Part shown: positions 10,512 to 21,186 of the stretch, in pieces
Position numbering within the stretch: position 1 is the first letter of the stretch
Layout: every line of letters begins with the position of its first letter
DNA from: Alloascoidea africana
Taxonomy: Eukaryota > Ascomycota > Alloascoideomycetes > Alloascoideales > Alloascoideaceae
Reading direction: 5' to 3'
DNA length: 64,000 nucleotides
Assembly (NCBI GenBank): GCA_030581615.1
Contig: JAKTTT010000008.1
Coordinates: forward strand, 310,001-374,000
The notes under the pieces: generated by a model
What the model saw: the letters and a program-made list of their open reading frames with translations, nothing else
Databases searched by the model: none
What the model was told of the DNA's origin: nothing
Translations under genes and position numbers: made by a program

Positions 10512-12056
10512 GTGCGATTGTGGAGGAATTTGTCAGCCAACCACATGCCTTTCCCATTCACTTCTCGAGCTGTGTCTCTTATAAATTCGTCTACATTCCG
10601 TCGTCTAAGCTCAATTTCTCGTCACTTTACCTCTTCTTCAACTGTTTATCAAAATATGGCGCCTGTTGCGAATCACTATCAATATCTTGTCATTGGGGGT
10701 GGATCTGGAGGAGTTGCATCTGCTAGAAGGGCTTCTTCTTATGGTGCCAAAACTCTACTTATCGAGGGGAAGGCTCTTGGAGGAACCTGTGTTAATGTTG
10801 GATGTGTTCCAAAGAAAGTGTTTTGGTATGCTTCGGACACAGCTAAAAGGATCAAAGAGGCCAAAGAATATGGCTTTGAGTCTGTCGATCCATCTCTCGC
10901 CTCAGACTTTAATTGGGAAAAGTTTAAAGAGAAAAGAGATGCCTATGTGCACAGATTGAATGGAATTTACGATAGAAATCTTAAAAACGAGGGCGTTGAG
11001 GTTGTTTTCGGCTGGGCCTCTTTCACAAAGGATGGTGCTGTTGAGGTTGCTCTTCCAGATGGAGGCAAACAGACCTACACTGCAGATCACATCCTAATCG
11101 CCACAGGAGGCAAGCCAATACTTCCAAATGTGGCTGGCGCAGAGCTTGGAACCGATTCGGATGGGTTTTTCGCTCTAGAACACCAACCGAAAAAAGTCGC
11201 AATTGTGGGTGCGGGCTACATTGGTGTTGAACTATCTGGCGTTTTCCATGGTTTGGGCACAGAAACCCATCTGCTTATCCGGGGAGAAACATTTTTGCGA
11301 AAGTTCGATCCCATTATCCAGAACACTTTAACAGATTACTATGAGAAGGAAGGAATTCTTATTCACAAGAGCACACAATTGGAGTCTGTTGAAAAGCTTT
11401 CATCAGGACAGTTGAAGATTAGCTACAAGAGCAAAGATGGACCAAGCACCAGCATCGAAGTTGATTCTTTAATATGGACAGTGGGCCGAAAATCTCTTTT
11501 GGGAATCAACCCCGAGAACATTGGGTTGGAATTGAACAGCAGAGAACAGGTTGTGGTGGACGAATTTCAAAATTCAAATGTTAAAGGAGTTTACTCTTTA
11601 GGTGATGTGGTTGGAAACGTTGAGCTAACCCCTGTTGCAATTGCAACTGGTAGAAAACTTTCAGACAGACTCTTTGGACCCGAAAAGTTCAAGAATAGAA
11701 AACAAGACTTTTCAAATGTTCCATCCGTTGTCTTTTCACATCCCGAAGCTGGAGCAGTTGGTCTAACCGAGCCCGAGGCAAAGGAGAAATACGGAGAAGA
11801 AAATGTCAAGGTATACAACTCCAAGTTCACAGCCATGTATTATGCCATGTTGGAACACAAATCGCCAACGGCTTACAAGTTGATTGTGACTGGACCGGAG
11901 GAGAAGGTTGTTGGATTACACTTGGTTGGAGACAGTTCAGCTGAAATATTACAAGGCTTTGGCGTTGCAATTAAGATGGGAGCCACAAAGGAAGACTTTG
12001 ATAACTGTGTTGCGATTCATCCTACCTCAGCTGAGGAAATTGTGACCTTGAGGTAA
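10512..12056 (+). CDS. GLR1: Glutathione reductase, mitochondrial and cytosolic forms
   Basis: NADPH-dependent flavoenzyme that reduces glutathione disulfide. It has 514 residues from the first ATG. The FAD site is [15 protein letters not shown] (about residue 59). The redox disulfide is [13 protein letters not shown]. The NADPH site is [15 protein letters not shown]. The second FAD motif is VYSLGDV, and the catalytic His/Glu lie in HPTSAEE near the C-terminus. Three in-frame ATGs precede or open the fold, at 10512, 10545 and 10656. Residues 12-48 are Arg/Ser-rich and lack acids, as a matrix-targeting peptide should. The third ATG opens [16 protein letters not shown], which matches the start of cytosolic enzymes. 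In S. cerevisiae one GLR1 gene gives both forms by alternative start codons, and the same is likely here. Single exon. The 3' flank is T-rich (12068-12090). Confidence 0.96.
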   Translation: MRLWRNLSANHMPFPFTSRAVSLINSSTFRRLSSISRHFTSSSTVYQNMAPVANHYQYLVIGGGSGGVASARRASSYGAKTLLIEGKALGGTCVNVGCVPKKVFWYASDTAKRIKEAKEYGFESVDPSLASDFNWEKFKEKRDAYVHRLNGIYDRNLKNEGVEVVFGWASFTKDGAVEVALPDGGKQTYTADHILIATGGKPILPNVAGAELGTDSDGFFALEHQPKKVAIVGAGYIGVELSGVFHGLGTETHLLIRGETFLRKFDPIIQNTLTDYYEKEGILIHKSTQLESVEKLSSGQLKISYKSKDGPSTSIEVDSLIWTVGRKSLLGINPENIGLELNSREQVVVDEFQNSNVKGVYSLGDVVGNVELTPVAIATGRKLSDRLFGPEKFKNRKQDFSNVPSVVFSHPEAGAVGLTEPEAKEKYGEENVKVYNSKFTAMYYAMLEHKSPTAYKLIVTGPEEKVVGLHLVGDSSAEILQGFGVAIKMGATKEDFDNCVAIHPTSAEEIVTLR

Positions 12057-12357
12057 ACTCGAAGCATCTTTTTTTTTTTGTTGTTGTTTTTTTGACTATA
12101 AGTAAAGAGCAAGTATATACAGTACACATATAGACACTCCCCGCTTTTGCCTATTTTGACTTGTTTTTTTGTTTCATTATTCCCTTTTATTTTTATTTAT
12201 CATTTCCTGAATCATATGCTGTGTAGAGTTTGTTTCCATTATGTAGGGTGGGGGGTGTTTGTGTGTACACTATCAAATAAACCCCATCAACTCGATTGAT
12301 TGTGAAAGAACGCAACGGATCAACCCTTCCTTAGCGCCAGTCCAGGCACATATCAAA
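12057..12357. terminator. GLR1 3' flank and MTC5 upstream region
   Basis: A 301-base gap with T-rich tracts at 12068-12095 and 12160-12205, typical of a yeast 3' end region, followed by the MTC5 leader. The boundary between the two functions cannot be seen. Confidence 0.35.
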
Positions 12358-15300
12358 ATGATAGATAAGAGCAAAGCCCCGGTTACAGCATGGGACTCAA
12401 TGACTTTTGAGAATCCGCTGTCTCTTAGGGTGGATGGAGCAGTGGGTGCCATGTCTATCAGCACCTCAGGGCGAGATGCAGTTTTGGCTTCGTATGTTTG
12501 CACTGTGTGTGGTACTATAAGATGCTTTTTGAGACACTAACGATTGGAATTTATTAGACGGCGCGGTCTGTATATTGTAGACCTCGATGATCCCTTTTCT
12601 CCTCCACGATGGCTTCACCATTTGACATCGTGGGAGGTTGCTGATGTTCAGTGGTCTCCTCATCATTCACGATCAACCTGGGTTGTCTCGACTTCGAACC
12701 AAAAGGCTATGGTATGGAATCTAGCGAGGTCCTCTTCAGATGCAATCGAGCATGTTTTACATGGACATAATCGGGCAATCACAGATATAAATTTCCATCC
12801 CGTGTTACCTGATTTACTGGCAACATGTTCTGTTGATTCCTATGTCCTGGCATGGGACCTGAGAAAACCTGAAAAACCAGCAAACACATTTTCCGATTGG
12901 CGAGCTGGAGCAACTCAAGTGAAATGGAATTATAAAAATCCAAATATAATGGCGTCCAGTCATGATAGATATGTCTACATTTGGGATATTCGCAAGGGAG
13001 CTATACCACTTCACAAAATTTTGGCACATAATGGGAAAGTCAACAGTGTTGATTTCAGCAAATCTGATGAGACCTCGTTAATTACATGTTCAAACGATCG
13101 TACTGTTAAATTCTGGAGTTATGCAGAAGATACCAAAACCCCACGTTATACTATCAAAACAGATTTCCCGATATGGAGAGCCCGTCATTTACCATTTGGT
13201 AAAGGATGTGGAATCATGCCTTTAAGAGGAGGACAAAACAGTGTTTATTTTGTCAATTATGAAGGGGAAGTGGGCGAAACATTTTTGGACCCAGCATATG
13301 TTGTAAAAGGTCATACAGAACCGGTTCGTGAATTTTTATGGCGGGCGCGATCTCATGATTCGGATTTGGATGATCGAGAATTTCAATTAATTACATGGTC
13401 TAAAGATTGTGATTTAAGATTGTGGCCCATGTCCGATCAGATTTATGAAAAATTGGGGTATTATAGAGGCGAAGCACCAGCAGCTAATTCAACGAGGAAA
13501 GGTGCGCCGTATATAACGTATCGAGAAGAGTATTACGGTGCAGATAGCAGCAGTTTTCTCGGGAATGGGCTCGATGGAGCATTACTTTCAAAGCAACCGA
13601 AAAATGTACTTACACCAAAATCACGAAGTTCAGGGACCTCCAATGTCATAAGATCATCAGGAGTGCCACCTCAATTGAGCAAACTTCATCAGGCGTCAAA
13701 AGCGGTAAGTGGGGGTGTACGAAATAACGATTTAAACCATTTGCGATGGTTATCTGGAGTTAGAATAGGAAGATCTGCATTTGCCCCACCGATAGATGAC
13801 CTAAAAGGGGGCACTGATTCTGTTGTTGGTGCGGAAACAGCACCTGAAAATTTGGGAGAAGAGGTCAGTATAGTTGGACATAAATTCCCCAAGATTCGGT
13901 TTGAAAAGATATCGGTATCAACGGGGAACATTATTGTTTCTTTGAATGGACCATGGGCACCCAATGGGGATCTTGTTTTCTTACGTGTGGGGATCTATTT
14001 CCCATCGGAATACCCGAAAAAGGCTCCTCCAGCATTTACGATCGAGGAGAATGATGAATTGGACGATACAACGAGGAAAGATATAATGGACCAACTTACT
14101 AAAGTTTCACAAAAATATACAGATGCTTCCAAGTTTTGCTTAGAACCATGTCTACGGTGTCTTATGGGTGAAAAAGTATCACTTGATTTTGAGTTTTTCG
14201 ATGAGCCTTTTGATCAAAATATGGATTCGATGGGACTTGATCCGTTGTTCCCCATCGATGAGCATTTACAAAGTGATGAGGAGTACGCTGCAATGGCGAC
14301 TTCAAGTGACGATGATGATGATGACGTTGATGATCTTATTCCAAGCACAAGGGGATTTGGACAAGAACCACCTGCAATCACTTACTTTGATAGTACGCCT
14401 ATCCCCAGGGGATGTGGTGCAACGTGGGATAAACAAGGTCGATTAGTCTGTTTTTTCTACCATTCCAAAACGGAAGAATCTAAACCTAATTTGTTGTTGT
14501 TTGATGAAAAAGGGTTTAGTATTTCGGAAAGCAAAAGGAAGAAAAAATCCATTACTTCTGGCACAAATGCTGGCTCTAGCACGGTGATAACACAGGAAGG
14601 TCAGTTAAACAGTGATGATGATAGTGATAGTAGCTTTTCAGATGAGTGGGATGAAATGGTTAATCAATTGAATCCATCGAGGTTACGGGTGCCCATTTCT
14701 GGATTAATGCGAGCGACGGTTGGATTCCGTCAGTTCAAATCAGCGGAAAGCAATAGCATTGCTGACCGATCACAAGGGACGGGGACACAGAGATCGGGAG
14801 GAGGCAAGAACAATACCAGTACAAACACCAGCAAGGGTAAAAACTACGTTAGCATTCGGGACTTTTCACATTTGTTGCCGTGTAAAAAAACATTGGCTAT
14901 GGAGTATCAAATTTTGGGAGCTGAACCACGGGCGCTTGTGGCTCATAATGCAGCTGTTGCAAGGTCCCATGGAGAACATGAGATTGCGGATTGTTGGTCT
15001 TTATTGGAGACGCTTTTGGGGAAAGAATTACAAATTTCATCCAATTATGAGGGACAAAAAATTGACAATTTTTTACAATCTGATGTCAGTAGGACGATTT
15101 TCGGTAAAGATGGTTTCTTGCCCAATCGAGGTAAACCATCTTCTCGATTTTATTGGGGGTCTCATCCATTCGGTTCACAATGGTTGATTAAAAAGATTTT
15201 TGCTTATTATGAAAAGTTGGGGAATCTTCAAATGATTGTTATGCTTTCTTGTGTTTTGTTTGAAAACATGCATTATATTAAAAGTGATACAGTTACGATT

Positions 15301-16504
15301 AATACGCCATTTTTGGTATGCCCCTAATTTTTTTTTTTGTTTTTGTTTTTTTGACTAACTCTTATTAGCAACTTTCTGGAGAATATGGACCGAAGAAAAG
15401 TCCAGCGATATTTACAAATGACAAACCATTTGCACTTGATGCACTTTCCACGAGATCTTATTCATACCAACAAGATGTACGACATTCTTTGACGTTTGGT
15501 TCAAGACAGGTTTTACCACCACCAGCAGCAGCAGCGATTGACATAACGGTGAAAAATGGTAGTCCTTCACCCAAAGTTGTTGGATCTGGTGGGGGTGTTC
15601 ACTTGGGTGGTCATAACAATTGGAGAGGATCGGGGTCTGCATCATCATCATATGAAGCCCCCAGTAGTCTCTTTTCAGTTTCACCAGAGCAATTTAGTAA
15701 TACCCGTGCACACGTTATGGGATTGGAGCCCAATGTTTTCGCCAACCATACCACCACAACGATAACGACGAATGGACTTCATTCAACTGAAATGAGTTCT
15801 CGTGCATCCAGTATGATAAAAGTATCTACCAGTGATGCAACAGAGGTATCACGATATATTCCTCCGAAAATCGAGATGACATTTATGAATGAGGATAAAT
15901 TTGATCTGTATGAAGAGAAACAATTCAAGGCTTTTTTATCCGAGTTGGATTTATCCAGATTAAGGCAATTACGGGATCAATATGCAGAATGGTTATATTT
16001 CTGGGGTTTACCATTACATCGATTAGAAGTTTTGAAATTCAACTATTCTGATGGTAATTGGAATCAAAAAGATGTTGGATTGGATAGGAATGAAGAGTAT
16101 ATCGCGCGTAAGTTTTTTTTTTTGCAATTGGGGGGCATTTTTTTTTTTTGGTCTACATCTGCTAATAAATCACCACGATAGACATTGGGTGGCGAGTACA
16201 AGAAGAAAGCCGACGGCTCAAGACAACCACGGGCAATGTCCACGACCGCTCTCTGCGAACCGCACTCCACAAAATCGGAGTCGTCTCCACAACCACCAAA
16301 AAAGCCATCAACCGCGAGTGTGGATTGTGTGGTCTTCCCGTGAAGCAGCGTGCCTGGTTATGCCTCAGCTGCGAGCACGTGATGCACGCACAGTGCGCGA
16401 GTGTGTGGTGGGCCGGTTCCGGTTCCGCGTCCTCGGGCCGAGACGAGTGCCCGCGCGGGTGCGGCTGCCGCTGTTTGCAGCACACTGGAGCGGGAGACAG
16501 CTAG
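12358..16504 (+). CDS. MTC5: SEA complex subunit Mtc5/Sea3 (WDR59 homologue, 4 exons)
   Basis: Subunit of the vacuole-membrane SEA (GATOR) complex that controls TORC1 in response to amino acids. Exons are 12358-12491, 12558-15315, 15369-16107 and 16182-16504, giving 1317 residues. An N-terminal WD40 propeller (about residues 30-350; HGHNRAITDINFHP, DSYVLAWDLRKP, DRYVYIWDIRKG) is followed by an RWD domain (about 470-580), a long acidic and Ser-rich linker, and a C-terminal RING-like zinc domain in the last exon (CGLCGLPVK, CLSCEHVMHAQC, ECPRGCGCRC). This order is that of WDR59. The introns are 66, 53 and 74 bases with GTATGT, GTATGC and GTAAGT donors. Splicing restores DAVLAS/RRGLYIVDLDDP and EEYIA/HIGWR. 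Without the first exon the frame has no ATG start. The last exon is clearly richer in GC than the rest. Confidence 0.95.
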
Positions 16505-16639
16505 TGTGGGTGGTGGGTGTTATTGCCATGACAACTATTGTCTAGGAGAAGTGTACACAGAAAAGATTCTTTTAGTTGTACATTTTGGGTTTTGTCTCCT
16601 TTTCTTTCCCAACGCCACGCAGAACAAAGAAAAGGAAAA

Positions 16640-17781
16640 ATGTGTTCAGCTGTGACGGCCGGTTCTGGGACGGGAGATCTTGTCATGATAAGGAATAACG
16701 ATGAAAAGGAGTCAAAGGGTCCTTTGAGACCTACGATGAAACACAATCTTTATCCTGAGATTATAGTTGAAGGGTCATCCACTAAGGTATTAATGATGAT
16801 GGCTGTTTTTTTTTTGCAAGATGTGTACAACCTGTGCTAATGGTATGGGTATAGAAATTGGATAAGGGGCCTATTCGGCTTAGTCCTGTGAAGGGGCCAA
16901 TTGATTCGATTAACAAAGATTTGAAAACTGCAACAACAGGGACGAATAACAACAATGTACCTTTTTTGGCCACACCTAGACGAAGATTACAGGATGCGTT
17001 ACTTTCTACACGGAGTGCAACGAAAGGGATTGAAACTAGATCTGTTGATCGAAGATTTAGTATGAGATCTAACAATACGAATACGAATACGAATACTATG
17101 TTGTCATCATCATCATCATCATCATCGGTTGTGAAATACCCACAAACTTCGATTCGAAAGGCCGGCACCAAGAGTAATTTTTTCTATGGTAATGATATAT
17201 CAACAACAATTGAGAATAAAAATGAGGAGGAGGAGGAGGATATATTTAGCAAGGATAAAGTTCGAACCAATCTTCTTGAGAAGTTGAGAGCCAGTGCATC
17301 ACCATGTAAAATTCCAACCAAAAAGAGAAAGTTTTCAAGTGCAAGTGTAAGTGCATCATCATCACCTAAAAAGTCATGTTTGAAGAGTGTTGTTCAAGAG
17401 GGTTTTGCTGGATCGAGTACAGAAGAGTCCACATCATCGGATGATAGTTCAACACAAAGGGAGATGGATAAAGATGAAAATGAAAATGGACAAGAACAAG
17501 AACAAGAACAAGAAAAAAAGCCATTTAAAAAAAGGAAAGCAGTAACGTGGAATAAACAAGCAGAAATGTATATTTTTGATCCTAAAAGAGGCAAAAAAAT
17601 GGCGCGGGCGCCAATTTCACGGATTTCTGGAGATAATTTGCCCATACCATTTTTGGACAAGACGCCGCCAAGGTTGTCACCATCAAGAGCAGGATCTGGA
17701 CCTGTTTCACCCGGAATGTTTACAATAGGAGGAGGGACATCACCATCACCATCATCGAATTGTGAAGCAAATGATTCACAA

Positions 17782-17814
<33 letters not shown>

Positions 17815-17946
17815 ATGGCTTCATTGGATGATCGATTTACCGTTATGATGAGGAATCAATTGGAAATGATGGGTAAGATAAATGGGTTGGAAAAAGAGGT
17901 TAAAACGTTGACTGATTTGGTCAAGCATCTTGTTGAAATGCAATAG
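16640..17946 (+). CDS. Basic, Ser-rich protein of unknown function (2 exons)
   Basis: Exons 16640-16786 and 16855-17946 give 412 residues. The second exon has no upstream ATG in frame, so the first is needed. The intron (68 bases) has donor GTATTA, a TGCTAAT branch and acceptor GTATAG, and the junction reads SSTK/KLDKGPIRLSP. The protein has basic clusters that look like nuclear signals (PTKKRK near residue 210 and PFKKRKAVTWNKQAEM), a poly-Ser run, a Met-Gly run coded by five ATGGGT copies, several SPxR/K and TP sites, and a short C-terminal helix (EMMGKINGLEKEVKTLTDLVKHLVEMQ, written here only to its predicted coiled-coil character). It looks like a nuclear, cell-cycle-phosphorylated protein. 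I recognise no family. It lies 135 bases after MTC5 and converges on REX3. Confidence 0.75.
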
Positions 17947-18023
17947 GAATAAGGATATGAGGAGTTTTATTATTTATGATATGGAATATTAGAGCAATGA
18001 AAAAATTTCATTAACTTAATTTG

Positions 18024-19658
18024 CTAAGATCTTTTCATTTTGATATGATGTTTGACAATATCGATTGCAGCCAAAGCGTCCTCTTCACTATTATGATCAC
18101 CGGTTTGGATAACGCGGCTTAAATATTTCCAAGCCAATTTCCTCAACGAATATTTCCGTTTTGGGTTGAAAACGGGGTATAATATCGAAGTATCGATGAT
18201 TTTTGTATGTACAAGTCTCATTGCATTAAGGTCATTTTCAAGTCCATGACCCACCAATATAGTATCTGAATTTATAAATTTTGCAATTTGTATGCGTGCA
18301 ATTTCCATATCCATTGGATCCAACAATTCACCAGTTGAAGAATTTTTGATTGTGGTGTTTATATCGTAAACACCACTATATCGAGAATTTAAATCCCATA
18401 TTTCACCAACGGGTTTCACTATACGATCAAGTACAACCTGACTTTTGAAAAAATCAACAATTGTTAAACGTATTAATTCCATGCCCAACGATGTATAGGC
18501 CATTTCACAATCGAGTCCTGCAACAGTTAGAGTTTTGTCCGTTGTGAAACCCTCTATTGATTTTGTATAGTTTACGGCAAGGTTTAAATCAATTGGTGAA
18601 AGATATTTGAATACGTGTTTGTTACCAAAGGTACAACCAGTTGTAAACGATTCGTTATTTTGGGTAGATCCACAACATGAATAGGAGTAAGATATTGAAG
18701 AATCTAGTTTGGAACGAATTTTGAAACCTGGATGATATCCACAAGTGGCTTTTCGTGTTGATGAAATTCGGGATTTTTTCAACTTGTTTGCTGCTATTGT
18801 TGGACGGGATATTGAGAAATTTGTACCACATCGATCACAAACATGTTGTTCCAACAAGAGTTCTTCTTCGCCTGGGATTTTCGAAATTTCATATTTGGGG
18901 GAATCTAGAGTTGGGATCAGATCGGCTGTATCGGTGACAAAGCCATTTTTGGTTAAAATTTCCAATGGGATTATCAGTTTAAGTAATTCTTGAAGGATTT
19001 CGGAATTGGATGAAGGTGATGGAGGGATGTATGCACCTGATTGGATTCGAGGTCCAGTGCTAGTGCTAGTGCTAGTGGCCTTATCCTGCGGTGTAGTTAC
19101 AAAAAGACCCCTTTTCGCACGCATTATTAGTTGTTTCATGTTTGTGGGATAGGTAAAACGGGAGCTTTTCATTGCGGTTTCGGCCTCTTCGGTGATTGCG
19201 GTTGGGATTGGGGTAGGATGGTTTTGGGATTTGAGGGTATCTGAGAGTAAGATGAGGAATTTACGACGGGCTGGTAAGAGTGCAGGAGATACTTTTAAAG
19301 GACGAGGGATGAGGGTAGGGGATGATGCATTGGGGGCTTGTGTTGATGCTTGTCTGCGACCCAAGGAGGTTGAGGAAGAGGTTGAGGAAGATACTGGGGG
19401 TTTCCTCAATATGGAGGTGGATCCTGGTCGTTGTCTTTTAACAGGAGGACCTTGGGATTTGTGTGGAGCAGAGGAAGATGAGTCTAGTCTAGACGGGGCC
19501 GAGACCGTGGGAGTGGGAGTGGGAGTGGGAGTGTTAGTCTGGGGATGATCGAACAGACAATTTGGCAAAAGACATGGTGAGTTGTGTCTTATTGACGGAC
19601 ACGCCACGTTTGCAAGCAGTTTTTGAGAGGAAGGAAACATCCGTCGAGGGAGTCTCAT
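18024..19658 (-). CDS. REX3: RNA exonuclease Rex3-like (DEDDh)
   Basis: 3'-5' RNA exonuclease of the RNase D/Rex family, which trims small RNAs such as the MRP RNA. It has 544 residues from 19658 or 538 from the ATG at 19640 (MFPSSQK), which I slightly favour. An N-terminal zinc-knuckle-like CPSIRHNSPCLLPNCLFDH matches the Rex1/Rex3 start (CCCH type). A long Ser/Pro-rich linker with TPTPTPT follows, then a CDRCGTNF zinc segment, and then the exonuclease with motif I GLDCEMAYTSLG, motif II VGHGLENDLNAM and motif III HNSEEDALAAIDI, giving D, E, D, D and H. It shares a very short intergenic region with PTC7 (about 150 bases), and its 3' end converges on the preceding gene with 77 bases between the stops. 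Rex3 rather than Rex1 or Rex4 is chosen from the N-terminal finger and length. Confidence 0.88.
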   Translation of the reverse strand: MRLPRRMFPSSQKLLANVACPSIRHNSPCLLPNCLFDHPQTNTPTPTPTPTVSAPSRLDSSSSAPHKSQGPPVKRQRPGSTSILRKPPVSSSTSSSTSLGRRQASTQAPNASSPTLIPRPLKVSPALLPARRKFLILLSDTLKSQNHPTPIPTAITEEAETAMKSSRFTYPTNMKQLIMRAKRGLFVTTPQDKATSTSTSTGPRIQSGAYIPPSPSSNSEILQELLKLIIPLEILTKNGFVTDTADLIPTLDSPKYEISKIPGEEELLLEQHVCDRCGTNFSISRPTIAANKLKKSRISSTRKATCGYHPGFKIRSKLDSSISYSYSCCGSTQNNESFTTGCTFGNKHVFKYLSPIDLNLAVNYTKSIEGFTTDKTLTVAGLDCEMAYTSLGMELIRLTIVDFFKSQVVLDRIVKPVGEIWDLNSRYSGVYDINTTIKNSSTGELLDPMDMEIARIQIAKFINSDTILVGHGLENDLNAMRLVHTKIIDTSILYPVFNPKRKYSLRKLAWKYLSRVIQTGDHNSEEDALAAIDIVKHHIKMKRS

Positions 19659-19803
19659 TCAGTTTTACTAGTTTTTGTTCAGTTGGAAGGACAGATGGGA
19701 TTGTGGGGTGTATGGGTGCAAGCGGGGGGAGGGGGAGTTCAGAGGAGACAGACAGACAAGGGAGTTGCAACCTCCAGACAAAGCGCTCAGCATTAACATC
19801 AGC

Positions 19804-21084
19804 ATGAACTGGGGCAAACGGGCGACTTGGGTTCATTGTGGAGCCTCGAGGATCGGGCTGATGGGCATGGTGACTGCTCGAGAGACCCTCCGAGCGAGAG
19901 CAGGCCATCTCATTGGCAGAGGCCGTCCGCGATGGCACCGTTGGGCCAGAGGCTACTCCCACGCCAACGACCACGACCATCCCCACGAGTACAACCAGCA
20001 CCAGCACAACCAGCACAACCACCACGAGCACAACCACAACCACGACAAGCGACAGAGGCCCCGGCGGAAACAGAAGCAGAAACAGAAGCAGTTCCGGCTG
20101 GACTACGCGGTGTCCTTCTACGCACACCACGGGTCCCCCGGGTCCCACGGGTCACCCGGCCAGAGCAGACGGGCCCGGCGAGCCAGCTCGGAGCTGCTCA
20201 AGTACAAGTGGCCGTCGCAGCAGGCACCCGACGAGCCGGTCGAGGGCCTGCTGCGCACGACCGGCGACGACGCCCTGGCCGCGTGCGACCGCCTCGTGGC
20301 CGTGGCCGACGGCGTGTCCAGCTGGGGCACGGTCCCCAACGGCGCCGCGGCGCTGTGGGCCACGATGCTGTTGCGGAGCTGTGTGCGCCGCGTGCTAGCC
20401 TCCACTGGCACTGCCAGCGGTGCCAGTGGGGGTGGCTACGGGTACCTGGTGCGCAGCCTGGACGAGGCGTGGGAGGCCTCGCGGGCCGCGATGGCCGCCC
20501 GCGGGCTGCAGGGCTCGTCCACAGTGCTGGTTGTGTGTCTGGTGGAGGACCGCGTGCACATTGCGTCGGTGGGCGACAGCCGGGTCTGGATCATCCGCGA
20601 CGGCCAGGTCGTGTGCACGAACCGGGTGCCCGAGGACGGCTCTGCCGCTGGCTCTGGCTCTGCCGCTGGCTCTGGGTGCGTGCGCCAGGTCGGCACGCAC
20701 TCGACAGCGCGGCCGTCGTCGCTGGGAGTGTTCCAGTCGTTCCGGGTGCGGGAGGCGGACGTGGTGGTGGTGGCGTCGGACGGGGTGGCGGACAACCTGT
20801 GGGGCGGCGAGGTCGTGGAGGCCGTGCTGGACGGGCTGCGGCGGGCCGGGACGCTGCAGGGCGGCGTGGACCGGGTCATGTACGCGGCGCAGAACGCGGC
20901 GTTCGACAACTACGCGGTCACGCCGTACGCCCGCCGGGCCAACAGCTCGCCGCAGAACCGCAACGTGCTGGTCCTGGGCGGCAAGGTCGACGACATTTCC
21001 ATCTGTGTGGCCCGGGTGGTGCGAGTGGATGGTGGTGGTGGTGGTGATGGTGAAGATGTTGGTGGTGGTGGTGGTGGTGACTGA
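19804..21084 (+). CDS. PTC7: Mitochondrial PP2C phosphatase Ptc7
   Basis: Mn/Mg-dependent Ser/Thr phosphatase of the PPM family; yeast Ptc7 acts in the matrix on coenzyme Q biosynthesis (Coq7). From the ATG at 19804 it has 426 residues. The open frame runs further upstream but only with a TTG. The N-terminus is rich in Arg with no acids and ends RGYSHAN, a fair presequence. A His/Asn-rich low-complexity stretch follows. PP2C motifs seen are GDDALAACDRLVAVADGVSSW, SSTVLVVCL, HIASVGDSRVW, VVVVASDGVADNLW and KVDDISICVARV, with the metal-binding Asp residues in place. The gene is extremely GC-rich, unlike its neighbours. No intron is seen, whereas S. cerevisiae PTC7 has a regulated one. The C-terminus ends in poly-Gly coded by GGT repeats. 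An ATG at 19861 or 19867 is a possible alternative start. Confidence 0.92.
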   Translation: MNWGKRATWVHCGASRIGLMGMVTARETLRARAGHLIGRGRPRWHRWARGYSHANDHDHPHEYNQHQHNQHNHHEHNHNHDKRQRPRRKQKQKQKQFRLDYAVSFYAHHGSPGSHGSPGQSRRARRASSELLKYKWPSQQAPDEPVEGLLRTTGDDALAACDRLVAVADGVSSWGTVPNGAAALWATMLLRSCVRRVLASTGTASGASGGGYGYLVRSLDEAWEASRAAMAARGLQGSSTVLVVCLVEDRVHIASVGDSRVWIIRDGQVVCTNRVPEDGSAAGSGSAAGSGCVRQVGTHSTARPSSLGVFQSFRVREADVVVVASDGVADNLWGGEVVEAVLDGLRRAGTLQGGVDRVMYAAQNAAFDNYAVTPYARRANSSPQNRNVLVLGGKVDDISICVARVVRVDGGGGGDGEDVGGGGGGD

Positions 21085-21165
21085 TTCTGGTGATGTTCTG
21101 GTGATGTTCTGGTGGTGGTAATGATATTGCTGCTGGTGCTGGTGCTGGTGCTGGTGTCCTCTTCC
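21026..21165 (+). repeat. GGT/GGTGCT-rich simple repeat
   Basis: Runs of GGT (21028-21045 and 21059-21080) code the poly-Gly tail of PTC7. After the stop the theme continues as TTCTGGTGATG copies and GGTGCT copies (about 21085-21157). It is low complexity and prone to length change. Confidence 0.8.
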
Positions 21166-21186
21166 TCCTAACCTCCTCCACCAAAC

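Noticed and set aside
20281-20860. CTG codon reassignment
   Set aside because: CTG codons fall at conserved hydrophobic sites of PTC7 (for example DNLW and VLVVCL), which fits leucine.
19827-21047. 406-codon plus-strand frame overlapping PTC7 in another frame
   Set aside because: It arises because the GC-rich sequence has few stop codons. Its product is an Arg/Pro/Gly string with no likeness to proteins, while the PTC7 frame has all PP2C motifs.
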